NCBI GenBank assembly: GCA_036377595.1
Contig: DASUYB010000187.1
Span: forward strand, 1-56,630
Length of the DNA stretch: 56,630 nucleotides
Origin: Longimicrobium sp.
GTDB lineage: Bacteria > Gemmatimonadota > Gemmatimonadetes > Longimicrobiales > Longimicrobiaceae
Direction of reading: 5' to 3'
Shown: piece by piece, positions 42,719 to 51,162 of the stretch
Numbering within the stretch: the first letter of the stretch is position 1
How the letters are laid out: every line of letters begins with the position of its first letter
Notes under the pieces: generated by a model
What the model saw: only the letters and a program-made list of their open reading frames with translations
What the model was told of the DNA's origin: nothing
Databases searched by the model: none
Translations under genes and position numbers: made by a program

Positions 42719-42801
42719 GCGGCGCTGCGCGCCGGGGCCCCTCATCCCCCCCGGCCCCCCTTCTCCCGATAACGGGAGAAGGGGGGAGACCTCAGCACGG
42801 G
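42719..42801 (+). repeat. R4 dispersed repeat, copy 2
   Basis: GGCGGCGCTGCGCGCCGGGG, then CCCCTCATCCCCCCCGG, then the hairpin CTTCTCCCGATAACGGGAGA and AGACCTCAGC. Almost identical to the copy at 45119. Confidence 0.85.
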
Positions 42802-42865
42802 AAGAAGGTTCGGCGCGCTAAGTCGTTGTCGCAGTTACCTCTCCCAGGCTGTTTGGGGAGAGGGT

Positions 42866-42915
42866 CGAAAACTGAAGGGGAGACGGCAGTTTTGTCTCCC
42901 CTCCTTCAGTTTTCG
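42866..42915. terminator. H3-family hairpin after the DUF2378-like gene
   Basis: CGAAAACTGAAGGGGAGAC pairs with GTCTCCCCTCCTTCAGTTTTCG. The flanks (GGTGAGGG and GAGAGGGT) are the complement of those of the hairpin at 17299, but the inner arms differ. Confidence 0.75.
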
Positions 42916-42948
42916 GGTGAGGGCCCTTCTCGGGTGCGGACTGCGACG

Positions 42949-43530
42949 TCACTCCTTCGCCGCGCCCCAGTGCAGCTCCCACTCGCAGAAGGCGTCGCCC
43001 TCGACGGAGCAGCGGACGTGGCGGACGGCGGGGTTCGCGCCGCCGGCCAGCTCGACCGCGCGCAGCAGCCCGCCCGTCTGCCGCCGGCAGAACACCGGGT
43101 CGCCGGGGAAGCCGACCAGCCGCAGCACCGCCCGCCCCGGCTCGGCCTCCACCACCTCCATGTTGCCGGGCTGGTAGTACAGCCGGAAGAGCGACACCGG
43201 CTGCACCAGGAACTCCAGCGGATCCTTCTTCTTCAGGATCCCGCCGTAGAGTTGCATCCCCAGCGACTGGATCGAGTACGCGCCCGACTTTTCCGGCCAG
43301 CCGGGATCGCGCCGGCCGATCTCCGCCTCCACCGCGTCCCACAGCGCGCGGAGAAGCTCGATCGGCACCTCCTCCGTCGCGGTGGCGGCCTCGACGCGGC
43401 GGCGCTCGCCGTCCCCCAGCCGCGCGAGGACGGCGGCGGCCGCGGCGGGACCGTGCTCGGCCTCGACGTAGCGCAGCGTGGAGCGGAGGGTCGACCCCTT
43501 CGCCAGCGGCTGGGTGGCGACGGCGCTCAT
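42949..43530 (-). CDS. DUF2378 (TIGR02265)-like protein
   Basis: The 193-residue soluble protein shows LAKGSTLRSTLRYVEAEHG at the start, VPIELLRALWDAVEAEIGRR in the middle and a C-terminal GDPVFCRRQTGGLLRAVELA ... VRHVRCSVEGDAFCEWELHW, like TIGR02265/DUF2378 proteins described from myxobacteria and the V4R/heme-NO-binding-like fold. Three Cys near the end could bind a ligand or metal. Its ATG overlaps the stop of the acyl-CoA ligase gene (ATGA), so the two are translationally coupled. A role in sensing a product of the ligase is speculation. Confidence 0.75.
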   Translation of the reverse strand: MSAVATQPLAKGSTLRSTLRYVEAEHGPAAAAAVLARLGDGERRRVEAATATEEVPIELLRALWDAVEAEIGRRDPGWPEKSGAYSIQSLGMQLYGGILKKKDPLEFLVQPVSLFRLYYQPGNMEVVEAEPGRAVLRLVGFPGDPVFCRRQTGGLLRAVELAGGANPAVRHVRCSVEGDAFCEWELHWGAAKE

Positions 43531-45044
43531 GGCCGGGCCTCCGCCAGCGCGCGGCGGTCCGGCTTCCCCGAGCCCAGCCGCGGGATCTCGCGGAGGAAGA
43601 CCACCGACTTCGGCACCTTGTATCCCGCCAGCCGCGCCCGTGCATGCGTCACCACGTCGACCTCCGTCACGTTCGTTTCACCGCGCGGGACGATGAAGGC
43701 GCGCCCCACTTCGCCCCAGCGCTCGTCGCGCACGCCCACGACGACGACCTCGGCCACGCCGGGGCAGTCGGCCAGCACCGCCTCGACCTCGCCGGGAAAG
43801 ACGTTCTCGCCGCCGGAGATGAACATCTCCTTGCGCCGCCCGCAGATGCGGAACGTGCCGTCGCCGTCGCGCGCGGCCAGGTCGCCGGTGCGCAGCCAGC
43901 CGTCGGACGTGAACGCTTCTGCAGTCTTTTCAGGATTTCTGAGATAGCCGGCGAACACCTGCGGTCCGCGCAGCAGCAGCTCTCCCGGCTCGCCGGGCGC
44001 GGGCTCGGTGCCGTCGTCGCGCGCGAGCCGCATCTCCAGCATCGGCACGGGCCAGCCGACGCACCCCGGCCGCCGTACCGCCTCGTCGGCGGGGATGGCG
44101 AAGCAGTTGGGGCCGCACTCGGTCAGCCCGTAGCCCTCGCGCAGCGCGTACCCCGCGGCGCGGACGCGCTCCGCCAGCGCGGCGGGGAGCGGCGCGCCGC
44201 CGGACATGAAGGTGCGCAAGCTGGGGAGCGGGCGGCCCCACTGCCGCCCCTCCATAAGCATCAGCAGCATGGTGGGCACGGTGAGGGCGACGGTGATCCC
44301 CTCCTCCGCGATCGCCTCGAGGTACCCGTCCGCGTCGAACTGGTCGAACAGCACCACCTTGCCGCCGCGGAACCAGAGCGGCGTGGCGAAGACGTTCCAT
44401 CCCCCCGTGTGGAAGAACGGCGTGGAGACGGGGGCGACGTCGCCGGCGCCGAGCTCCCACGCGGTGGTCGTCGCCACGGCGTTGTAGAAGATCTGCCGAT
44501 GCGGGAGGATGGCCCCCTTGGGCTGGCCCGTGCTGCCGGAGGTGTAGAGGACGAGCCAGGGATCGTCCGGCTCCACCTCCACGTCGTCCGCCGACGGGCC
44601 GCCGCGCGCCAGGAGCGTGGGTGCGTCGGCGTCGAGGTCGATCCACCGCGCGTCGGAGATGCCGCGGAGCGCGCCCTCGGCCCGGTCGCGAAAGCGGTCC
44701 TCGCCGAGCAGCAGCTTCGGGCGCGCGTCGGCGAGGATCGGCGCGAGCTCGGGCGCGGCCAGCCGCCAGTTGAGCGGGATCAGCGCCGCGCCGATGCGGC
44801 CGCAGGCGAAGAACGCGGCCGCCAGCTCGCTGCGGTTCCCCGCCAGCGTGGCCACGAGGTCGCCGCGGCCGACGCCCTGCGCGCGCAGCAGCGCGGCCCA
44901 GCGGTCGGCGGCGGCGTCGAGCTCGGGATACGTCAGCCGCTCACCGCGCGCGCGGTCCACCAGCGCGTGGCGCGCGCCCGCCAGCCGCCGCCAGAAGCGC
45001 AGCGGGTCGGGGCGGCGGGGGAAGGGGGGGACGGCTGTGGTCAT
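43527..45044 (-). CDS. acyl-CoA synthetase (AMP-forming)
   Basis: The 505-residue enzyme of the ANL superfamily activates a carboxylic acid with ATP to an acyl-AMP and then acyl-CoA. Motifs: P-loop LYTSGSTGQPKGA, HTGGWN, GYGLTECGPN (A5), the GWLRTGDLAARDGDG region, hinge FRICGRRKEMFISGGENVFP (A8) and catalytic Lys near the end in LGSGKPDRRAL. It looks like medium/long-chain fatty acid ligases. ATG 45044 was chosen; upstream codons are not protein-like. It is translationally coupled to the DUF2378-like gene. Confidence 0.9.
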   Translation of the reverse strand: MTTAVPPFPRRPDPLRFWRRLAGARHALVDRARGERLTYPELDAAADRWAALLRAQGVGRGDLVATLAGNRSELAAAFFACGRIGAALIPLNWRLAAPELAPILADARPKLLLGEDRFRDRAEGALRGISDARWIDLDADAPTLLARGGPSADDVEVEPDDPWLVLYTSGSTGQPKGAILPHRQIFYNAVATTTAWELGAGDVAPVSTPFFHTGGWNVFATPLWFRGGKVVLFDQFDADGYLEAIAEEGITVALTVPTMLLMLMEGRQWGRPLPSLRTFMSGGAPLPAALAERVRAAGYALREGYGLTECGPNCFAIPADEAVRRPGCVGWPVPMLEMRLARDDGTEPAPGEPGELLLRGPQVFAGYLRNPEKTAEAFTSDGWLRTGDLAARDGDGTFRICGRRKEMFISGGENVFPGEVEAVLADCPGVAEVVVVGVRDERWGEVGRAFIVPRGETNVTEVDVVTHARARLAGYKVPKSVVFLREIPRLGSGKPDRRALAEARP

Positions 45045-45118
45045 CGTTCGGTGTTGCTCTTCTGTTGCTCCGTCGTTGCCCTGAACGCCAACATCATCGC
45101 ACCTCAAAGGACGGTGGG

Positions 45119-45200
45119 CGGCGCTGCGCGCCGGGGCCCCTCATCCCCCCCGGCCCCCCTTCTCCCGATAACGGGAGAAGGGGGGAGACCTCAGCGCGGG
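45119..45200 (+). repeat. R4 dispersed repeat, copy 3
   Basis: Nearly the same sequence as the copy at 42719, including GCGGCGCTGCGCGCCGGGG and CTTCTCCCGATAACGGGAGA. Confidence 0.85.
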
Positions 45201-45269
45201 GAGAGGATTCGGCGCATCACCACACCCATCGCCTGCCCTCGGCGCCGAAATCGCTCGGCACCAAAGTGA

Positions 45270-45317
45270 AGTCCGCGAAGGCGGACTGTGTGTCGTTGTA
45301 GCCGCGAGTTCACTCGC
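45270..45317. repeat. R1 single unit
   Basis: AGTCCGCGAAGGCGGACT, then TGTGTCGTTGTAGCCGCGA and GTTCACTCGC: both hairpins of the unit in the orientation of the right arm at 35783. Together with the R4 copy it fills most of the 336-base gap. Confidence 0.8.
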
Positions 45318-45380
45318 ATACTGCGACCTCTACAAACATCCACGACATCCACGACATCCACGACCTCGCCCGCCCTGCAC

Positions 45381-46343
45381 TCACTTCGAATGCGCGAGGA
45401 GGAAGTCGAGGATGAGGCGCGATGCGTCGGGGCCGCGGGCGTCGGCAAAGGTGCCCTCGGGCGAGCCGCCGGACCACGCGTGGCCCAGCCCGTCCACGAT
45501 CACCAGCTCGATCGCGGGCTTGCCGTCCGCGGCGTTCCAGCGGGTGCGCTCGACGGCCAATCCCCCCTCCGTCGACCGTTGCGCGGGAATGGAGGAGAGG
45601 CCGAGCACGCCGGCCCACTGCGCCGCCAGCTGCCGCGAGTTCAGCGGGCTGACCACCGCGTCCGCGCCGCCGTGGATGGCGATCAGCGGCATGGCGCGCC
45701 TGCCCGCCGCGTCCTGCAGCGCATAGGCGAGGATGGCGGGATCGGTGCTCCCCCCGCGCATCACGCTCAGCGCGTGCGGCACGTCGGAGGCGGCGCGGTA
45801 CGGGATGCCGCTGTGCGAGCCCACGGCGGCGAACAGCTCGGGGTACGACGCCGCCACGATCACCGCCATCGCCGCGCCCGCGGACACGCCGGCGACGTAG
45901 ACGCGCCTGGGATCGACCGCGCGCGCGGCCATCACCTCGCGCGTGATGCCGGCGATCACCGCGGGCTCGCCGCGCTGCACGGCCTGGTGTGCGGGATCGT
46001 ACCAGCTCCAGCACTTCTGCACCTGGTGCTCGGCCTTCTGCTCGGGCCAGGCGACGACCACCCCCGCGCGTGCCGCCAGCTCGTTGAAGCGCGTGCCCCG
46101 AGCGAAATCGTCGGGGTCCTGCGTGCAGCCGTGCAGCATCACCACCAGCGGCGCCGGGCGGCTGGTGTCGAGGCCGTCGGGGACGAACAGCCGGTAGCGC
46201 CGCGTGCCCGCCTCGCCCGCATACGTGTGCCACTCGAAGGTGCCCGGCGCCCGCGCGGGCGCTTGCGGGGCGGCGGGCTCCGGCGCGGTGCTGGTCATCG
46301 TCACGGCTGCCAGGATGGTGATGAGCGCGCGGTGGATCGTCAT
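45381..46343 (-). CDS. PHB depolymerase family esterase (paralogue 1)
   Basis: The 320-residue alpha/beta hydrolase has an N-terminal hydrophobic signal (MTIHRALITILAAVTMTSTA). It has the LVVMLHGCTQDPDDFARGTR oxyanion region, the nucleophile elbow VYVAGVSAGAAMAV (Ser), PLIAIHGGADAVVSP (Asp) and GLGHAWSGG (His), as in LpqC/PhaZ-type secreted esterases that cut polyhydroxyalkanoates, cutin-like or feruloyl esters. The HGCTQ and catalytic Trp-rich patch (CWSWYDP) are typical. Start at ATG 46343. The next gene upstream on the strand is a paralogue. The exact polymer is unknown. Confidence 0.87.
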   Translation of the reverse strand: MTIHRALITILAAVTMTSTAPEPAAPQAPARAPGTFEWHTYAGEAGTRRYRLFVPDGLDTSRPAPLVVMLHGCTQDPDDFARGTRFNELAARAGVVVAWPEQKAEHQVQKCWSWYDPAHQAVQRGEPAVIAGITREVMAARAVDPRRVYVAGVSAGAAMAVIVAASYPELFAAVGSHSGIPYRAASDVPHALSVMRGGSTDPAILAYALQDAAGRRAMPLIAIHGGADAVVSPLNSRQLAAQWAGVLGLSSIPAQRSTEGGLAVERTRWNAADGKPAIELVIVDGLGHAWSGGSPEGTFADARGPDASRLILDFLLAHSK

Positions 46344-46417
46344 CGCGATCGCGTGGTTGTGGGGATCTTGCGACCTATCCGTAGATGCTGGCATCGGCGC
46401 GCAGCTCCGGCATTGCG

Positions 46418-46490
46418 CCCTCTCCGGCTCGCTCAGGCTCGCCACCTCTCGCGTACCGGGGGCCCCGTACCGGGAGAGGTAGCCGGGAAA
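46418..46490. repeat. R5 dispersed repeat, copy 2
   Basis: GCGCCCTCTCCGGCTCGCTC ... CCACCTCTCGCGTACCGGGG ... CGGGAGAGGTAGCCGGG is the reverse complement of the unit at 23278, with a longer loop. Confidence 0.7.
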
Positions 46491-46530
46491 GATCTGCGCG
46501 GGAGGGTGAGATCCTGCCCGCCCGGCTGTG

Positions 46531-46588
46531 GCCCCCTCCCCCGGCCCCTCCCCCGCTTCGCAGGGGAAGGGAGAACTCAGCTGGGGGC
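46531..46588. repeat. R6 dispersed repeat, copy 1
   Basis: CCCCCTCCCCCGGCCCCTCC, CCCGCTTCGCAGGGGAAGGG and AGAACTCAGC in order; related copies are at 50551 and 51283 (inverted). Confidence 0.8.
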
Positions 46589-46601
46589 GGAACATCCGTC
46601 T

Positions 46602-46635
46602 CTCTCCCTGTCCCCTGTTCCCTGTCTCCTGTTCC
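46602..46635. repeat. CCTGT/TCCCTGT simple array
   Basis: CTGTCCCCTGTTCCCTGTCT followed by CCTGTTCCC is a 7-base near-tandem array directly after the stop of the second esterase gene. Confidence 0.55.
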
Positions 46636-47652
46636 CTAAAAGCCGAAGAAGTCGACGATGATCTGGCTGGCGTCGAGGGCGCAGGCGTCGGTGTAGCTGC
46701 CGGCGCTGCTGCCGCCCGGCCAGCGATGGTCCATCCCGCTGATCACGTACCGGCGCACCACCGTCTGCCCGTTCGAGCTGTTGTTGAAGTCGGTGCGCGT
46801 GTAGCTGCGGCACGCCGTCCCGTTCACCGTGGCGTCGGCGGCGAAGTCTACGTTGCCGTTGTCGGCGCCGTCGCTCGCCAGGTCGTCGGTCTGCGTCCAC
46901 TGCTGCGCGGTCTGCGTCGCGTTCACCGGGTTCACCGTGCCGTCCGATGAGCCGTGGAAGACGAGCGTGGGGATCACCCGGCGTCCCCCCGTGGCCTGCG
47001 CGTTCCAGCAGTCGGTGCCGCGCGTGTTGGGGTCGTAGCTGCTGCCGAAGAACATGGCATTCGTCCCCCCGCCCGCCGTCGTCGCCGCCTTGTACATCAC
47101 GCCGGCGACCTCGGCCAGCTTGCGCACCCTGTCGGGATAGGTGCACGCCATGATCGTCGCCATCGCCGCGCCGGCGGAGAAGCCGGCCACGCCCACGCGC
47201 GTGCCGTCGACGGCGTAGTTGGCCTTCACCCAGTCGATCATCCCCGCGATCACGTACGGCTCACCGCTACCGCGCGACTGGTTGGAGGTGTAGAACCAGT
47301 TCCAGCAGTCCGATGGGTTGTACGCCGTCCCCTGCTCCGGATACAGGACGATGAAGTTGCGGCTCTCGGCGAACGAGTTCATCCGCGTGCCGGCCGCGAA
47401 GTCGTAGCCGTCCTGCAGGCAGCCGTGCAGCATCACCATCATCGGCCGCGCGGTGCCGGTGTAGGTGGAGGGGACGTAGACACGGAAGTAGCGCGCGCCG
47501 TACACGCTGTTGTAGACCCCGTCGACCCACGTCGCAGCGAGCCGCGGCTTCTGCGGCGATGCGACGTCCTCGCGCGCGGCGGTGGGCGCGTCGGCGCAGG
47601 CACCCAGCGCGAGCGCGGCGGCCAGGAGCACAGCGGTGCGGGTGCGGCGCAT
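46636..47652 (-). CDS. PHB depolymerase family esterase lipoprotein (paralogue 2)
   Basis: The 338-residue product has a lipoprotein signal (MRRTRTAVLLAAALALGAC, lipobox LGAC). The catalytic domain parallels the esterase at 45381: MMVMLHGCLQDGYDFAAGTR, the elbow VGVAGFSAGAAMATIMA (Ser), TLVFHGSSDGTVNPVN (Asp) and GMDHRWPGGSSAG (His). It carries extra Cys (CWNWFY, TDCWNAQ, NGTACRS, TDACALD) that may form disulfides outside the cell. ATG 47652 has GGAGGAG six bases upstream. With its paralogue it forms a two-gene esterase cluster, close to a MaoC hydratase and acyl ligases. Confidence 0.87.
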   Translation of the reverse strand: MRRTRTAVLLAAALALGACADAPTAAREDVASPQKPRLAATWVDGVYNSVYGARYFRVYVPSTYTGTARPMMVMLHGCLQDGYDFAAGTRMNSFAESRNFIVLYPEQGTAYNPSDCWNWFYTSNQSRGSGEPYVIAGMIDWVKANYAVDGTRVGVAGFSAGAAMATIMACTYPDRVRKLAEVAGVMYKAATTAGGGTNAMFFGSSYDPNTRGTDCWNAQATGGRRVIPTLVFHGSSDGTVNPVNATQTAQQWTQTDDLASDGADNGNVDFAADATVNGTACRSYTRTDFNNSSNGQTVVRRYVISGMDHRWPGGSSAGSYTDACALDASQIIVDFFGF

Positions 47653-47708
47653 GGACGGCTCCTCCGGATCAGGGTGGACCTGCCAGGAACTGCCCCGTCG
47701 ACAACAGC

Positions 47709-47790
47709 GGGGGCTCGCTGCGCTCGCGGCCCCTCATCCCCCCCGGCCCCCCTTCTCCCGATAACGGGAGAAGGGGGGAGACCTCAGCTC
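47709..47790 (+). repeat. R4 dispersed repeat, copy 4
   Basis: GGGGGCTCGCTGCGCTCGCG replaces the GCGCTGCGCGCC end, while CCCCTCATCCCCCCCGG and CTTCTCCCGATAACGGGAGA are unchanged. Confidence 0.85.
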
Positions 47791-47892
47791 GGAGATAGGC
47801 TTCGGCGCAGACTGGACGCATCCTGCCCGTCTGATTGATCCTCTCCCCGACCGTCAGTGTGTCAGCACGTGAGTGCACCGGATTCGCGAGAA

Positions 47893-47935
47893 CCCAACGC
47901 ACTCACGCACTCCTGCACTCACGCACTCGTCACTT
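47893..47935. repeat. GCACT-rich short tandem array
   Basis: CACTCACGCACTCCTGCACT CACGCACTCGTCACTTC has a 7-8-base period and runs into the end of the TonB receptor gene. Confidence 0.6.
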
Positions 47936-50392
47936 CGTGTCCACCCGCACGCCGAGGAACACCATCGTGCCGATGGCCGGCATGTTGACCATCTCGGTGT
48001 GCTTCACGCCGAACCCGCACGACGCACCCTCGTCGGGGAGCGTGGGGTCGTTCGCGCGGCAGTTGAACAGGTTGGCCACCGCCAGGTTGATCTGCGAGTG
48101 GAACTGCGGCACCCGGTAGCCCACGTTCAGGTCCAGCGTGTTGAACGTGGGGATGCGGCCCTTGTTGATGCCGGAGTTGAAGTAGTAGCCGTTCACGTAG
48201 CGGAAGGTGGCCCCGCCCGACCAGCGGCCCAGGTCGCGCGCGTGCATCCCCAGCGTCCACTTGGTCACCGGCGAGTTCAGCGCGGTGGCCTCGGTCTCGG
48301 AGGCGATGTTGGTGTCGATCCCCTCGATGTTGTCGAGCTTGAGCAGCGACACCGTGCCGGTGAAGTCGACCCGGGGGTTCAGCACGTAGCTGAACGCCGC
48401 GTCGGTGCCGTAGATGGTGGCGTTGCCCAGGTTGAAGTAGGTCAGCACCACCTGCGGCTGCGCGGCCTCGCTCACGTACGGCTGGTTGGTGGCGCCGTTG
48501 TAGGCCACCGTGGCCGCGCCACCCGTGGCGTACGGGTTGGCCACGGTCACCAGCGGGCTCAGGAAGTTCTGGTAGCGCGAGTAGTACGCGGCCACGTCCA
48601 CGAACAGCCGGCCGTTGATGAGCCCCTTGTAGCCCGCCTCCCAGGTGGTGTTGCGCTCGGGGACCAGCGGCTTGTACTCGCGCACCAGCGAGTTGTCGGA
48701 CGCGCGGCGCACGGTGATGCCGTCGCGGTTGCCGAACACGCCGATCACCGACACGAAGTTGGGGATCCAGAAGTTCGTCTGCAGCGTGCTGGGGCTCTTG
48801 AACGCGCGGTTCCAGAAGAGCCGGAAGGTGTGCCCCTGCGCCGGGGTGAAGAGCACGCCGGCCTTGGGCGAGAACTGCGGATCGTAGTTCTCGTGGTCGT
48901 CGTAGCGCGCGGCCAGCAGCAGGCGCAGCTGCGGCAGCAGCGGCGTCTCGGTCTGCGCGTACACGCCCCACTGGTCGATCTTCAGCGCCTCGCCGGTCAG
49001 GCGGTCGGTCAGCCACTGGCGGTCGCTGCTCACCACGTCGTGGCGATACTGCCCGCCCCACGTCACCTGCGTGTTCAGCAGCGGAAGGACGCGGAAGTTG
49101 TTCTGCAGCTCGGCCGCGTACAGCTGCCCGTCGCTGGGCCAGTCGCTCATCCGCCGCACCGAGTCGTCGCTCACCGTCGCCGGCGCGGTCGCGCGGTTGG
49201 TGGTGTAGCGGTTGGCGGCGTAGCTCTCGCCCGCGTTGCTCTCGGTGCGGTAGGCGCTGACGTACCAGCGCGGGTTGGTCGCCCGCAGCTGCAGGACGTT
49301 GTAGGTCCAGTCCACCAGCTGGTTGCGGCCGACGTTCGTCTGCCCCACGCCGTTGGTGCGGCTGTAGCCGCCGGTCAGGGACACCTGCCCGTCGCCGAAG
49401 TAGCGCAGCACCTGGCCGTAGCCGCGCAAAACGCTGCTGTCCCAGTTCAGACCGGTGGTGTCGCCGACGCTCGTCTCCCAGGGGCTGGTGGCGGCCGCGG
49501 TGGCGTGGATGCGGTTGGACCAGTCGTTGAACGAGTTCCACTCGCCGCTGAGCTTGTATCCCCAGTTGCCGCGCGTGCCGGCGATGCGGCCCTGCAGGTC
49601 CATGTACTCGCGGTTGCCGCCCGTCACCTCCAGCGACAGCCCGGGGTAGTCGCGCGGATCCTTGCTCTGCAGCGTCAGCACGCCGTTCGAGGCGTCGGCG
49701 CCGTACAGCGCGCTGCCGGGGCCCACCACCACCTCGATCCCCGCCAGGTCGATCTTGGGGACGGGGGTGAAGGCGCCCGCCGGCAGCCCGTTCTCGGGAA
49801 GCACGGCGATGCGGCCGTCCTCCAGCATCAGCATCCGGTTGTTGAACGAGGAGTTGAAGCCGCGCGCGTTGACCGCCACGGCCGTCATCCCCACCTGCAC
49901 GAAATCGAGACCCGTCGCCTGCTTGAGCGCGCCCACGAAGGCGTTCCCCGGCGTCTCCTCGAGCTGCTGCGCGCCCACGCGCGTGACGGTGGCGGGCGAC
50001 TCGGAGCGGCGCTCGGCCCGGCGCGAGGCCGAGACGACCATGGCGTCCAGCTCCACGTTGTTCTCCTGGAGCTGGATGGAGACGAGCGTCTCCTCGCCCG
50101 GGCGCACGGTGACGTCGCTGGTATTGGCGACGAAGCCGGGCATGGAGACCCGGAGCCGGTGCACGCCCTGCGGCACACCGCCCAGGGTGAACTGCCCCAG
50201 CGTGTTGGATACGGTGGAGAAGCGGGTGCCGACGATGGCCACCTGCGCCGCGGAGACGGCGCGGCCCTCGGGCCCGGAGACGGTGCCGCGCACGGTGCCG
50301 GTCTGCGCCGCCGCGAGCGACGGGACCAGCGCCAGTGCCGCGGCCAGCAGGAGTGCGCGCCAGGTGTGGCGCAGGGTGCCGCTGCTGCTCAT
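47930..50392 (-). CDS. TonB-dependent outer-membrane receptor
   Basis: The 820-residue receptor has a signal peptide (to about SLAAAQT), a carboxypeptidase-regulatory-like N-terminal extension (TGTVRGTVSGPEGRAVSAAQ ... VSMPGFVANTSDVTVRPGEE, about 32-115), a plug domain (ERRSESPATVTRVGAQQLEE ... IEVVVGPGSALYGADASNGV, about 130-240) and a long barrel. The VYAQTETPLLPQLRLLLAARYD and FSPKAGVLFTPAQGHTFRLFWN segments are typical barrel strands. It imports an unknown large ligand using TonB energy; no TonB/ExbBD gene is near. ATG 50392 has GGAG eight bases upstream. Confidence 0.92.
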   Translation of the reverse strand: MSSSGTLRHTWRALLLAAALALVPSLAAAQTGTVRGTVSGPEGRAVSAAQVAIVGTRFSTVSNTLGQFTLGGVPQGVHRLRVSMPGFVANTSDVTVRPGEETLVSIQLQENNVELDAMVVSASRRAERRSESPATVTRVGAQQLEETPGNAFVGALKQATGLDFVQVGMTAVAVNARGFNSSFNNRMLMLEDGRIAVLPENGLPAGAFTPVPKIDLAGIEVVVGPGSALYGADASNGVLTLQSKDPRDYPGLSLEVTGGNREYMDLQGRIAGTRGNWGYKLSGEWNSFNDWSNRIHATAAATSPWETSVGDTTGLNWDSSVLRGYGQVLRYFGDGQVSLTGGYSRTNGVGQTNVGRNQLVDWTYNVLQLRATNPRWYVSAYRTESNAGESYAANRYTTNRATAPATVSDDSVRRMSDWPSDGQLYAAELQNNFRVLPLLNTQVTWGGQYRHDVVSSDRQWLTDRLTGEALKIDQWGVYAQTETPLLPQLRLLLAARYDDHENYDPQFSPKAGVLFTPAQGHTFRLFWNRAFKSPSTLQTNFWIPNFVSVIGVFGNRDGITVRRASDNSLVREYKPLVPERNTTWEAGYKGLINGRLFVDVAAYYSRYQNFLSPLVTVANPYATGGAATVAYNGATNQPYVSEAAQPQVVLTYFNLGNATIYGTDAAFSYVLNPRVDFTGTVSLLKLDNIEGIDTNIASETEATALNSPVTKWTLGMHARDLGRWSGGATFRYVNGYYFNSGINKGRIPTFNTLDLNVGYRVPQFHSQINLAVANLFNCRANDPTLPDEGASCGFGVKHTEMVNMPAIGTMVFLGVRVDTK

Positions 50393-50550
50393 GGAAGGGT
50401 CTCCATGTTGTGGGACACGTGTGCGCACGCGGTCGCGCTCGCACGGTTGGACTTCACGCTCGCGGTCCTTTCGGTAAGGCGACCGCGGTTCCTGTCGAAT
50501 CGTCGCGAGAGCTTCCTGCCGTCCTGCCGGCCGTTCGCGCCGCGGCGGGC

Positions 50551-50608
50551 GGCCCCCTCTCCCCCGGCCCCTCTCTCCCGCTTCGCAGGGGAGAGGGGAG
50601 AACTCAGC
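50551..50608. repeat. R6 dispersed repeat, copy 2
   Basis: CCCCCTCTCCCCCGGCCCCT, CCCGCTTCGCAGGGGAGAGG and AGAACTCAGC, as in the copy at 46531. Confidence 0.8.
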
Positions 50609-50648
50609 ACCGCTCGAACGTCCGCTCCACGGAACCAGGCCGGCGTTC

Positions 50649-50689
50649 AGTCCGCGAAGGCGGACTTCTCGAGGTTCCAGCGGCGGGTT
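50649..50689. repeat. R1 single unit (variant tail)
   Basis: AGTCCGCGAAGGCGGACT is intact; the second hairpin is replaced by TCGAGGTTCCAGCGGCGGG. It abuts the end of the MaoC gene. Confidence 0.7.
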
Positions 50690-51121
50690 TCAACCCGTCG
50701 TGGAGGGGGTCGGCGACTCCGGGACCATCACCACCGCCTCGCCGTCGATCACGCGCTCGCCGTGGTGGTTGGTGACGGTGGTGGCCAGGCGCACCCGCCG
50801 CTTCGCCGCGATCACCTCCGCCACCTCGACCCGCGCGGTCACCGTGTCGCCGATCTTCACCGGGCGCAGGAAGCGCAGGTTCTGCGAGAGGTAGATGGTG
50901 CCCGGCCCGGGGAGCCTCATCGCCAGCACGGTGCTGATGAAGCCGGCCGACAGCATCCCGTGCGCGATCCGCCCGCCGAACATCCCCTGCTCCGCCTCCA
51001 CCGCGTTGACGTGCGCGGGGTTGAAGTCGCCCGTGATGCCGGCGAACAGCACCACGTCCGTCTCCGTCACCGTCTTGCTGAACTCGGCCGTCTGCCCGAC
51101 GGCGATGTCTTCCAGGTGCAT
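50690..51121 (-). CDS. MaoC-like (R)-specific enoyl-CoA hydratase domain protein
   Basis: The 143-residue hot-dog-fold protein resembles PhaJ, which hydrates enoyl-CoA to (R)-3-hydroxyacyl-CoA, a link between beta-oxidation and polyhydroxyalkanoate synthesis. The catalytic hydratase-2 motif is present: FAGITGDFNPAHVN (Asp and His), with GRIAHGMLSAGFISTVLAM after it, and the strand-rich RFLRPVKIGDTVTARVEVAEVIAAKRRV. The ATG at 51121 starts MHLEDIAVGQTAEF, as in the family. Length (about 135-160) fits a complete single-domain enzyme. It lies between the receptor and the symporter genes on the same strand. Confidence 0.88.
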   Translation of the reverse strand: MHLEDIAVGQTAEFSKTVTETDVVLFAGITGDFNPAHVNAVEAEQGMFGGRIAHGMLSAGFISTVLAMRLPGPGTIYLSQNLRFLRPVKIGDTVTARVEVAEVIAAKRRVRLATTVTNHHGERVIDGEAVVMVPESPTPSTTG

Positions 51122-51162
51122 TCGCTGCTTTCGTCCGTCTCCCCGGCTCTCGTGCGAACGCC

